A DNA stretch of 10,796 nt from CAZLBV01 sp964557845 (GTDB lineage: Bacteria > Acidobacteriota > Aminicenantia > Aminicenantales > Aminicenantaceae), in assembly GCA_964557845.1 (NCBI GenBank), contig CAZLBV010000172.1, positions 1-10,796 of the forward strand, read 5' to 3'. Shown one piece after another: positions 1 to 6,520 of the stretch. The first letter of the stretch is position 1, and every line of letters begins with the position of its first letter. The position numbers and the translations under genes were made by a program. The notes under the pieces are model-generated. The model ran no database searches. It was not told the DNA's origin and worked only from the letters and a program-made list of their open reading frames with translations.

Positions 1-1
1 G

Positions 2-1369
2 AGGGCTGCCAGCCACTACCTGAACCAGCTCAGGAAAAATGAAAAAAACATGATCTTGATCGATGTCGGAGACATCATGACCGGGACCTGGGCGGCGCAA
101 ATGGAATACAAAGGAGCTGTCGGTGGTGTTATGGTCGAATTCCTAAATCTTTTAAATTATGACATCTGGGTTCCGGGTAACCACCTCTTTGACCAGGGCC
201 AGAATAATGTTAAAAAACTATTGAGCCTGGCAAAACCGGAAGTGATCAATGCAAATATAATCTATCAGGACAGCGGTGAGCTTTTTTTTAAAAAACCTTA
301 TTCAATTTTCAGTCATGCCGGAGTGAAGGTTGGATTGGTCGCCGTTATGGAAGAAAATTTTTTAATCGAAGTCCAGCGAGAGGCTACCAAGAATCTGGAT
401 GTCCTGCCTATTCTGCCTACCCTAAGGAAATATGTCCCTTTGCTTGACCGGGAGACTGATCTGATCGTTGTGCTTGTTCATGCCAGATTTGAAGACGGGA
501 GGGATGTCGCCCGGAATATTCCTGGTATCGATGTTGTTCTGGTTGCTTCTGAGTGCGGACGTTTTGAAGAGATAAACGGTGTTTTGGTTAAATCCACTTA
601 CGGCCATCAGAAAACTCTTGGATATTTAAAATTGGAAGTCGAAGAAGACAGGGTCAAGTCTTATCAACAAGATCTGGTCTGGTTATGGGCAGACCGGGAA
701 ATTTTTCCCTCCTCTGAGATCTCAGACATGGTGGCAAGAGTGGATAAGTCTATTCAAAAAGATTTCTTTAAAACCATCGGCTATGCAGAAGCGGATATAA
801 ACCGGGAGGGTAATCCGGTTGAGAATCCCTTGGGGAATCTGCTGACTGACGCTATGCGCTGGAAAACAGGCGCGCAGATCGGATTCCAAAACAGCAGAGG
901 GATCCGAACAGATATTTTTGCTGGGCCAATAACCATGGCAGATGTTTATCATGTCATCCCTTTTCATAACATCTTGATCGAATTTACCCTCACCGGACAG
1001 CAGATCAAGGATGCACTTGAATTCGATATTGAAAAGGGATATGACTTCCTTCAGGTATCAGGATTAAAATATGAATATTATTCCAAGAGCCTGAGGCCAT
1101 TTGGTTCAAGAGTGAAAACGATCTTAGTCAATGATCAAGTTATCATAAAGGAGGGGAAGGTCCTTTGCCCGGAAAAAGAATTTTCTGTTGTCAGCAATGA
1201 TTATGTTGTGGGACATGCCCGAGATAAATATTTTGGTTTTATAATCAGAAAACAAAGAAATACCGGAGAAGCACTGGCTGAGACCTTATCTGAGTATATA
1301 AAAAAACTCCGTATTATAAAGACTGGTTATGAAAACCGGATAATAGCCATAAATGACACAGCGCGTTAA
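2..1369 (+). CDS. 5'-nucleotidase/UshA-like metallophosphatase, 5' end outside window
   Basis: The frame is open to the left edge of the window, and the codons before the Met at 50 read like family sequence (...YLNQLR), so the true start lies upstream. Numbered from that Met, the N-terminal calcineurin-like metallophosphatase part shows D5 and D8 in ILIDVGD, the GNHxFD motif at 43-48, NAN at 67-69 and a His in VHAR at 143-146. The C-terminal 5'-nucleotidase domain shows NPLGNLLTDA at 249-258, NSRGIRTDI at 271-279 and IPFHN at 293-297. In this family these domains hydrolyse nucleotides or UDP-sugars, usually in the periplasm. The usual GGHxH metal-ligand motif is replaced by VASECG (165-170), so one metal site may be altered or lost. 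The signal peptide region is not visible. The stop lies 54 bases before the PhzF-like gene, which suggests co-transcription. The family call is firm; substrate and activity are open. Confidence 0.85.
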   Translation, partial: RAASHYLNQLRKNEKNMILIDVGDIMTGTWAAQMEYKGAVGGVMVEFLNLLNYDIWVPGNHLFDQGQNNVKKLLSLAKPEVINANIIYQDSGELFFKKPYSIFSHAGVKVGLVAVMEENFLIEVQREATKNLDVLPILPTLRKYVPLLDRETDLIVVLVHARFEDGRDVARNIPGIDVVLVASECGRFEEINGVLVKSTYGHQKTLGYLKLEVEEDRVKSYQQDLVWLWADREIFPSSEISDMVARVDKSIQKDFFKTIGYAEADINREGNPVENPLGNLLTDAMRWKTGAQIGFQNSRGIRTDIFAGPITMADVYHVIPFHNILIEFTLTGQQIKDALEFDIEKGYDFLQVSGLKYEYYSKSLRPFGSRVKTILVNDQVIIKEGKVLCPEKEFSVVSNDYVVGHARDKYFGFIIRKQRNTGEALAETLSEYIKKLRIIKTGYENRIIAINDTAR

Positions 1370-1423
1370 GTATGACATGGATAGATCCAATTTCTGGTTA
1401 AATGGGATAAAAGAGAGAGGACG

Positions 1424-2311
1424 ATGAAAAAAAGACGATTTTATATTTTAGATGTTTTTGCAGAAAAAAAATATGCCGGAAATCAGTTGGGTGTTTTCCG
1501 GGATGCTGCTGATCTGACTGCAGGTGAAATGCAGGCAATTGCCAGAGAAATGAATTATTCGGAAACCACTTTTATTCTTTCTGAAGAACAGCATTCCGGC
1601 GGATATGAGGTTAAAATTTTTACCCCGGCAGAAGAGGTCCCCTTTGCCGGACACCCCACACTGGGCACTGCTTTTTTGATACAGCAGAAGATCATAGGCA
1701 AGCCGGTGGAAAAGATTATTCTGAATCTTAAAGCAGGGCCGATACCTGTAAGTTTTTTTTATAGGAGTGATTCGCTTGAATATCTCTGGATGAAACAAAA
1801 TTCTCCTGAGTTCGGAGGGACCTTTGATCAGGATATGATCGCAAAAGCATTAAGGTTGGATAAACAGGACCTTCTGGATAAGTATCCTGTTCAAGAGGTT
1901 TCTACCGGACTTCCTTTCCTGATCGCTCCTTTAAAAGACTTGAATGCTGTTAGAAAAGCCAGGATCGATAAGGAGATCTTCTTCGATCTGATTAAGACTA
2001 CCCAGGCAAAATCGATATTGGTGTTCGCTCCTGAAACCTATAATCCTGAAAATGATCTTAATGTTCGAGTTTTTGTCGATTATTATGGCATTCCCGAAGA
2101 TCCTGCTACCGGAAGTGCCAACGGCTGTCTTGCAGCTTACCTCATCAAAAACAATTATTTTGATGAAAAAAGGATAGATATCAGAGTCGAGCAGGGATAT
2201 GAGATCGGCCGTGAGTCTTTACTGCTGCTTCGATCTGAGATTAAAAATGATGTGATCGAGGTGAATGTTGGGGGGAGGGTTATATTAACAGCCGAAGGCC
2301 TCTTTTATTAG
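1424..2311 (+). CDS. PhzF-family isomerase-like protein
   Basis: This 295-residue protein has the usual PhzF length. The start is supported by a purine-rich GAGAGAGG shortly upstream of the ATG. Family signatures are visible in order: the N-terminal DVFAEKKYAGNQLGVF block (10-25), MNYSETTF with the likely catalytic Glu47, FTPAEEVPFAGHPTLG (66-81) with His77, and GIPEDPATGSANG (222-234) with Asp226 and Ser231. These match the Glu, His, Asp and Ser known from the active site of phenazine-biosynthesis PhzF, which isomerises a dihydro-hydroxyanthranilate. No phenazine genes are nearby and most PhzF homologues have unknown substrates, so an epimerase/isomerase of unknown substrate is the safer call. 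It is cytoplasmic, with no signal peptide. It probably shares a transcript with the nucleotidase 54 bases upstream. Its TAG stop is also the first three bases of the repeat element that follows. Confidence 0.9.
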   Translation: MKKRRFYILDVFAEKKYAGNQLGVFRDAADLTAGEMQAIAREMNYSETTFILSEEQHSGGYEVKIFTPAEEVPFAGHPTLGTAFLIQQKIIGKPVEKIILNLKAGPIPVSFFYRSDSLEYLWMKQNSPEFGGTFDQDMIAKALRLDKQDLLDKYPVQEVSTGLPFLIAPLKDLNAVRKARIDKEIFFDLIKTTQAKSILVFAPETYNPENDLNVRVFVDYYGIPEDPATGSANGCLAAYLIKNNYFDEKRIDIRVEQGYEIGRESLLLLRSEIKNDVIEVNVGGRVILTAEGLFY

Positions 2312-2349
2312 CCTGGGCTATTCGTAAAAAATGCGATAGATAGGCGATG
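2310..2349 (+). repeat. 40-bp perfect direct repeat, left copy
   Basis: These 40 bases recur without a change at 2564-2603. The repeat starts on the last two bases of the PhzF-like stop codon and ends in GGCGATG. The bases just outside differ between copies (T versus G on the left, A versus T on the right), so the repeat is exactly 40 bp. The 214 bases between the copies contain the folded module. The repeat carries GTAAAAAATGC, which can pair with GCATTTTTTAC at 2432-2442. Confidence 0.95.
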
Positions 2350-2450
2350 AATTTAGTAGAACGGAAATATATTAATATCAATAAGACTTTTCTAAATTGG
2401 TGTTTTCCTTACAGAAAAACAATTTATACCGGCATTTTTTACCCTACGGG

Positions 2451-2551
2451 CGCGCCGATCTCAGTCCAACAACTTCGGCTTGGCAGGTTCGAGGTAGTTT
2501 ACTACATCTTCACCTGCCGGCGCCTTGCTGTTGGACTAACCTCGACGCGCG
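2451..2551 (+). ncRNA. GC-rich folded module, copy A (RNA or hairpin DNA)
   Basis: The module folds into one long branched-looking helix. P1 is CGCGC-CGA (2451-2458) with TCG-A-C-GCGCG (2542-2551). A 5x5 internal loop TCTCA/TAACC follows. P2 is GTCCAACAAC (2464-2473) with GCTGTTGGAC (2527-2536), 9 of 10 pairs. An internal loop carries TTCG opposite GCCT. P3 is TTGGCAGGT (2480-2488) with ACCTGCCGG (2512-2520), including two G-U pairs. A 23-nt apical loop holds a small GTAG-TTTA-CTAC hairpin. The copy at 10702 has the same layout and length with different stem sequences. Whether it acts as RNA or as DNA is not known, and the strand is uncertain. Confidence 0.7.
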
Positions 2552-2563
2552 ACTACCCCAGGG

Positions 2564-2603
2564 AGCCTGGGCTATTCGTAAAAAATGCGATAGATAGGCG
2601 ATG
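2564..2603 (+). repeat. 40-bp perfect direct repeat, right copy, supplies kinase leader
   Basis: This is identical to 2310-2349. It ends six bases before the kinase ATG (2609), and its AGG (2596-2598) sits about 10 bases before that ATG, so it probably supplies the ribosome binding site. The simplest history is that one 40-bp copy was the original phzF-kinase spacer and that a 254-bp unit was gained by insertion with target duplication or by tandem duplication. A joining error in assembly is an alternative. Confidence 0.9.
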
Positions 2604-2608
2604 TTAAT

Positions 2609-3679
2609 ATGAAAAAAATTTCTGGAATGCAAACACAAGAGATAAGATCGAGTGCTCCCCTTCGGATCAACGATATTGGAGGCTGGACAGATACCTGGTT
2701 TGCCCGGAAAGGGGCGGTTTTAAATCTTTCTGTGGGACCTCCTGTAAGGATTGTAATCAAAGTATTCGAGCATAAAGAAAAGGAATATCCCCTTGTCCTG
2801 GTTCATGCCAAAAATTACCGAGAATCTTTTCACTTTGATCCCAGAAAGCCTGATTTTAAGCTTCATCCTATCATTCAAGCTGCGGTTAATTCGGTCGAAC
2901 TTCCTCCGGAGATATCTCTTGAAATAACCATCGAATCCAATCTGCCGGCTGCCAGTTCCATGGGAACATCTTCCGCAGTCTGTGTGGCTTTATTAGGAGG
3001 TCTCGATGGTTTGTTGTCTTCCAGATTATCTCCCCAGGAAATAGTATCACTGGCCCATCGGGTTGAGACAGTCAAGCTCGGTCTCCAGAGCGGGATTCAG
3101 GATCAGATAGCTGCAGTTTATGGAGGGGTTTGTTTCATCGATATGCCCAGTTATCCCAGGGCTTCTGTGGAAAAATTATCACTGGATAAAAACACAAGAG
3201 ATCAGTTAAAAAAAAAGCTGGTATCTGTGTATTTAGGGGATGCTCACAGTTCTTCTAAATTACATGAAAGCGTGATCTGTTCTTTAGAGAATGGCGGGCC
3301 CGGTTTGAAACAGATCAAGAGGATGGCAACCCTTGCCCGAGAGGCTAAAAATATGCTTCAGGCCGGTGACTTATCTGAATACGGTAGAATAATGATCGAG
3401 AATAACGAATGCCAGAGAGCTCTTCATCCTGATCTGATTTCAGAAAAAGCGGATGCGGTCATCAAGATCGCAAAAAATTTCAGAGCCGCGGGGTGGAAAG
3501 TAAATGGTGCAGGTGGCAGCGGAGGATCGATCAGTCTTCTATGCAGTCCCGAGAAAAGCGAGAGAGATAAAATGTTCAGAAAATTAAATTCTATAGGGAA
3601 AGGCATCCGGGTTCTACCTCTGTATCTATCTGAAGAAGGACTATCTGTGGAAACGATCATCAGGGATAATATTGGTTGA
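2609..3679 (+). CDS. GHMP-superfamily sugar kinase (heptose-7-P or fucose kinase type)
   Basis: This is a 356-residue cytoplasmic kinase expected to use ATP to phosphorylate a sugar or sugar phosphate. The N-terminal PLRINDIGGWTDT (17-29) has the GGWTDT signature of the D-glycero-D-manno-heptose-7-phosphate kinase and fucokinase branch. GHMP motif 2, the ATP-binding loop, is LPAASSMGTSSA (112-123). GIQDQIAAVYGG (162-173) resembles the family's GGQDQ segment. Motif 3 is NGAGGSGGS (299-307). The ATG at 2609 follows an AGG about 10 bases upstream that lies inside the 40-bp repeat. The length is normal for the branch. A run of nine A (3208-3216) lies in the gene, but the frame is intact and motif 3 follows it. 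Two phosphohexomutases lie downstream, which fits a nucleotide-sugar or surface-glycan pathway. The exact sugar cannot be read from sequence, so HddA is a possibility and not a call. Confidence 0.88.
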   Translation: MKKISGMQTQEIRSSAPLRINDIGGWTDTWFARKGAVLNLSVGPPVRIVIKVFEHKEKEYPLVLVHAKNYRESFHFDPRKPDFKLHPIIQAAVNSVELPPEISLEITIESNLPAASSMGTSSAVCVALLGGLDGLLSSRLSPQEIVSLAHRVETVKLGLQSGIQDQIAAVYGGVCFIDMPSYPRASVEKLSLDKNTRDQLKKKLVSVYLGDAHSSSKLHESVICSLENGGPGLKQIKRMATLAREAKNMLQAGDLSEYGRIMIENNECQRALHPDLISEKADAVIKIAKNFRAAGWKVNGAGGSGGSISLLCSPEKSERDKMFRKLNSIGKGIRVLPLYLSEEGLSVETIIRDNIG

Positions 3680-3720
3680 GGTGAAAGACAAATAAGAAGA
3701 AAATAGTAATTAAAATTGGT

Positions 3721-3726
3721 TATAAT
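3721..3726 (+). promoter_or_regulatory. Possible -10 box upstream of the mutase pair
   Basis: A perfect TATAAT lies 30 bases before the first mutase ATG in a 76-base gap. No convincing -35 sits 16-18 bases upstream, so this may be a weak or activator-dependent promoter, or chance in AT-rich sequence. The gene's ribosome binding site is probably AAGAAGGA (3736-3743), about 12 bases from the ATG, which is rather far. Confidence 0.3.
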
Positions 3727-3755
3727 ATAACTATAAAGAAGGATGGTCTATTCAC

Positions 3756-5096
3756 ATGGAAGATAGAGTGAGAATATCGGTTTCGGGAATTCGTGGAGAA
3801 GTCCCCCATGCTTTAAATGTCGAGATCGTGACTAAATTATCTTCTGCTTTTGCCTCTTATCTGGAAAAAGGCAGGATCGTACTGTGTCGCGATTCTCGTC
3901 CTTCAAGTCATATGCTCAAGATGGCCTCTTTATCTTCGTTAATGTCAGCCGGGGTGGATGCGATCGATTTTGGGCTTCTGCCTACACCCTTTCTTCAATT
4001 CCTTTTAGCCAGGAGAAAATATAAGGGTGGAATATCATTCACCGGAGGGCACAGCCCTTACACCTGGAATGCTGTCTTACTATTGGATGCGGATGGAGCC
4101 TATCTGGAAGCGTATGAGGGATCTGAAGTTTTTAATGTGTTTGAATCGGGTGATTTTAAGAAGGTTACCTGGAGGCGGCTGGGTACGGTTGAAAAAAAGG
4201 CTTTTCCTTTAGAGGTTTATTTTAATGAATTAAGCCGGCTGGTTGATCTAAAACGAATAAAAAATTCACATTTTAAGCTTGTGGCTGACCCATGTAACGG
4301 AGCTCTCTCTAAATTTCTTAAAGATTTAAGTGAATATTTTGATTTTTCTCTTATTTCCATAAATGATGACCCCTCTAAACCTTTTCCCCATTTGCCCGAG
4401 CCTAACCAGAGGAACGCATCTCAAGTTGAGGCTGTAGTCAAGGCCACGGATTCAGACTTGGGTTTTCTTTTAAATTCTGACGGCAGCAGAATATCCTTTG
4501 TGGATGAAAAGGGACAAGCCTTGAGTGAAGAAATGACCTTTCCTCTCTGTCTCCTGTCTCTCGATAATAATATCACGAGGGCAGTGACGACAGTGGTGTC
4601 TTCCTCTTTATCAGATTGGGTTGCCGCTAAGACAGGGACCAACCTGATAAAAACCAGGGTAGGCCAATCTTCGGTGATCCATACCATGAAAGCCGACGGT
4701 GCTGAAGCCGGAGGGGAGGGGAGCGGAAGCTTTAGTCTGATAGAGTTTTCCCATGGATATGATGCGCTGCTCTCGCTTGTGTTGATTCTTGATCTTTTAG
4801 CCAGAGAAGATAAAAAATTATCCGAGGTGATCGATCCGTTTCCAGCCCTCCATATGCGTAAAATCAAGATAGATATCCCTCCGGAAAAGACCTATAGAAT
4901 AATGGATAGATTGGAGGATGTTTATTCGAGTGAACAACCGAATTTCATTGACGGGATCCGAATCGATCGTGATAAAGCCTGGTTTAATATCAGGCCTTCA
5001 CTGACTGAATTTATCATAAGGCTTACCATCGAAAGTCAATACCTGGGAATAATCCAGTCAATTGAAGAAGAAATAAGAGAAAGGATATCGGTATGA
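3756..5096 (+). CDS. Phosphohexomutase paralogue, probably catalytically inactive
   Basis: This 446-residue protein is homologous along its length to the alpha-D-phosphohexomutase family (phosphoglucomutase/phosphomannomutase) and to the next gene, sharing ISxSGIRGxV at the N terminus and DxRPS near 46-50. Key positions are degenerate. The phospho-serine loop, normally TASHNP, reads TGGHSP (96-101) with Gly98 where Ser is phosphorylated. The metal loop, normally DxDxDR, reads NSDGSR (240-245), keeping only the middle Asp and the Arg. The sugar loop GEGSGS (320-325) is present. The phosphate loop reads RPSLTEF (413-419) instead of RPSxTEP. A normal mutase reaction is therefore unlikely. Its TGA overlaps the next ATG by four bases (ATGA), implying coupled translation and a matched dose. 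An inactive regulatory or structural partner is the inference; a new reaction or slow decay after duplication are alternatives. The frame is intact. Confidence 0.88.
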   Translation: MEDRVRISVSGIRGEVPHALNVEIVTKLSSAFASYLEKGRIVLCRDSRPSSHMLKMASLSSLMSAGVDAIDFGLLPTPFLQFLLARRKYKGGISFTGGHSPYTWNAVLLLDADGAYLEAYEGSEVFNVFESGDFKKVTWRRLGTVEKKAFPLEVYFNELSRLVDLKRIKNSHFKLVADPCNGALSKFLKDLSEYFDFSLISINDDPSKPFPHLPEPNQRNASQVEAVVKATDSDLGFLLNSDGSRISFVDEKGQALSEEMTFPLCLLSLDNNITRAVTTVVSSSLSDWVAAKTGTNLIKTRVGQSSVIHTMKADGAEAGGEGSGSFSLIEFSHGYDALLSLVLILDLLAREDKKLSEVIDPFPALHMRKIKIDIPPEKTYRIMDRLEDVYSSEQPNFIDGIRIDRDKAWFNIRPSLTEFIIRLTIESQYLGIIQSIEEEIRERISV

Positions 5097-6436
5097 GAGT
5101 CTCTGATCTTAAAATCAGCATTTCGGGTATTCGAGGGATCGTGGGTAAAAGCCTGACACCTCAATTGTTGATCAAATTCTCAGAGGCTTTTTCTTCGTAT
5201 ATAAGCGGTGACAGGATCGGTATAGCCACAGATACTCGTCCTTCTGCTGACATGGTTAAACATGCGGTTATCGCTGGAGTTCAATCGTGCCAGGGCTTTC
5301 CGCTTGATCTGGGAATCCTTCCTATTCCCTCACTGCAAATCTATACCCGTGAAAAAAAATTAGACGGTGCCATCTCAATAACCGCATCCCATAATCCGGT
5401 TCAATGGAATGCGCTTAAATTGATCAAAAAGGGAGGATTTTTTCTTTTTCCCTTTGAAGCTGAAGAGCTTTTGGATTTTTATTACCAAGGCAAATTTCAC
5501 CGCACTGGATTTCCCCATGAAGTGAGAAAAATACCAGATGCCTTTGTGCCGCACCAGAAGAAGATCTTGGATTTTGTTGATGTGGGCCTGATTAAAAAAC
5601 GCAGACCCAGAATTGTTATCGATCCTTGTGGGGGAGCGGCTGCCCCTTATGTCATTTCTTTTTTAGAAAATTTAGGGGCCGAGGTTATTGGGATCAATAT
5701 TGAAATTGCAGGTGATTTCCCCAGAAATCCAGAGCCTGTTCCAGAGAATATTCGAGATCTCTGCCGGACTGTAAAGGAAACGGGTGCGGATATTGGTTTT
5801 GCTCAGGATGCAGATGCTGATAGACTGGCTGCGGTTGATGAAAAGGGGGTTCCCTTGGGAGAAGAGTATACCTTAGCTTTGGCTGCCTGCAGTTTTTTAA
5901 GATATAAACAGAAAAGTCCCATAGTGGTAAATCTTTCCACATCAAAGGTTTTGGAAGATATAGCCTCAAAAGAAGGAGTTGATCTGTACCGATCAAAAGT
6001 CGGAGAGATCAATGTTACTCGGTTAATGTTAGAAAAAAAGGCAAAATTCGGAGGAGAAGGGAATGGAGGAGTTATCGCTTCTGAGATACATACCTGCCGT
6101 GACAGCTTCACAGGAATGGCACTTCTCCTCGAATTTCTGTCACGGTCCGGGAAAAGTCTATCTGAGTTAAGGGAAGAACTCCCCACTTATTTTATGCTTA
6201 AAAGTAAGAAGGAGGCTTCTTACCGTGAAGGAAAACAGATACTTAATCGAGTCAGACAAGAATTCCAAGGAGGGGATGTCAATACCCAGGATGGACTCCG
6301 TGTTGTGTATCCGGATTTTTGGTTTCATCTGAGGCCGTCCAATACCGAACCGGTTGTAAGGATTCTGGTAGAATCTTCTCACAAGCAGACCACCCAGGAG
6401 GTATTTGGCCGACTTTCAAATCTGATATCAGACTGA
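5093..6436 (+). CDS. Phosphohexomutase (phosphoglucomutase/phosphomannomutase family), intact active site
   Basis: This 447-residue enzyme is expected to interconvert hexose 6-phosphate and 1-phosphate through a phosphoserine. All four family loops are recognisable: the phospho-serine loop TASHNP (97-102, Ser99), the metal loop DADADR (239-244) with three Asp, the sugar loop GEGNGG (321-326), and the phosphate loop RPSNTEP (414-420). The sugar loop differs from the common GEESGH form, so glucose, mannose or glucosamine phosphate cannot be chosen by eye. The start overlaps the stop of the upstream paralogue by ATGA, and AAGGAT about 8-10 bases upstream provides a ribosome binding site inside that gene. 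With the sugar kinase upstream, it probably makes sugar 1-phosphate for nucleotide-sugar synthesis. It is cytoplasmic. No clear terminator follows, so some transcription may run into the next gene. Confidence 0.93.
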   Translation: MRVSDLKISISGIRGIVGKSLTPQLLIKFSEAFSSYISGDRIGIATDTRPSADMVKHAVIAGVQSCQGFPLDLGILPIPSLQIYTREKKLDGAISITASHNPVQWNALKLIKKGGFFLFPFEAEELLDFYYQGKFHRTGFPHEVRKIPDAFVPHQKKILDFVDVGLIKKRRPRIVIDPCGGAAAPYVISFLENLGAEVIGINIEIAGDFPRNPEPVPENIRDLCRTVKETGADIGFAQDADADRLAAVDEKGVPLGEEYTLALAACSFLRYKQKSPIVVNLSTSKVLEDIASKEGVDLYRSKVGEINVTRLMLEKKAKFGGEGNGGVIASEIHTCRDSFTGMALLLEFLSRSGKSLSELREELPTYFMLKSKKEASYREGKQILNRVRQEFQGGDVNTQDGLRVVYPDFWFHLRPSNTEPVVRILVESSHKQTTQEVFGRLSNLISD

Positions 6437-6461
6437 AACTTACAAGACTCCGGAGGATCCA

Positions 6462-6490
6462 TTGCAAAACAATTAAAAAAAGAGTATTAT
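6462..6490 (+). promoter_or_regulatory. Sigma70-type promoter for the DUF4412-like gene
   Basis: TTGCAA (6462-6467) and TATTAT (6485-6490) are separated by exactly 17 bases. They match the -35 and -10 consensus at 4 of 6 and 5 of 6 positions. The -10 lies about 30 bases before the ATG at 6521. This fits a separately transcribed gene after the mutase operon. It was found by eye only. Confidence 0.5.
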
Positions 6491-6520
6491 ATTTCAGAAT
6501 TTCGAGTATTTGGAGGAAAA

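Larger units (their letters stand above)
2309..2608 (+). repeat. Structured repeat element, copy A, filling the phzF-kinase gap
   Basis: The roughly 300 bases between the PhzF-like gene and the kinase hold no convincing gene. From left to right they contain: a left end beginning at the TAG stop, inside a 40-bp direct repeat; about 97 AT-rich bases; the box GCATTTTTTAC (2432-2442), which is the reverse complement of GTAAAAAATGC at 2324-2334 and again at 2578-2588; a small CCC-TAC-GGG hairpin (2442-2450); a GC-rich folded module (2451-2551); a CCCAGG-GAG-CCTGGG hairpin (2557-2571); and the second 40-bp repeat, ending just before the kinase start. A second copy of the family starts at 10560. Mobility, RNA function and orientation are all inferred; the repeat structure is seen directly. 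Confidence 0.85.

Noticed and set aside
2482..2520. tRNA-like T-loop (GGTTCGAG)
   Set aside because: The surrounding sequence does not form a cloverleaf; the GGT belongs to P3 and the TTCGAG to the stem end and apical loop of the repeat module.
2464..2536. Integron attC site: GTCCAAC and GTTGGAC match the RYYYAAC/GTTRRRY core pattern
   Set aside because: The homologous copy at 10715-10787 has CTACCCC and GTGGCAG there, so the AAC/GTT core is not conserved in the family. No integrase or cassette-like genes are seen.
2310..2603. CRISPR array
   Set aside because: There are only two 40-bp repeats, 214 bases apart, with a structured segment between, no regular spacers and no cas genes.
2347..2607. 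An 86-codon open frame crossing the repeat element
   Set aside because: It runs through the folded module and the second 40-bp repeat, and differences between the two copies follow base-pairing and not codon positions. Its ATG has only AGG about three bases before it. Similar peptide words in copy B (GAPIS, LAV, TS) follow from the conserved nucleotides.
4421..4867. Reverse-strand 148-codon open frame inside the first mutase gene
   Set aside because: It lies wholly opposite a gene with clear family homology, lacks recognisable motifs and is explained as a shadow frame.
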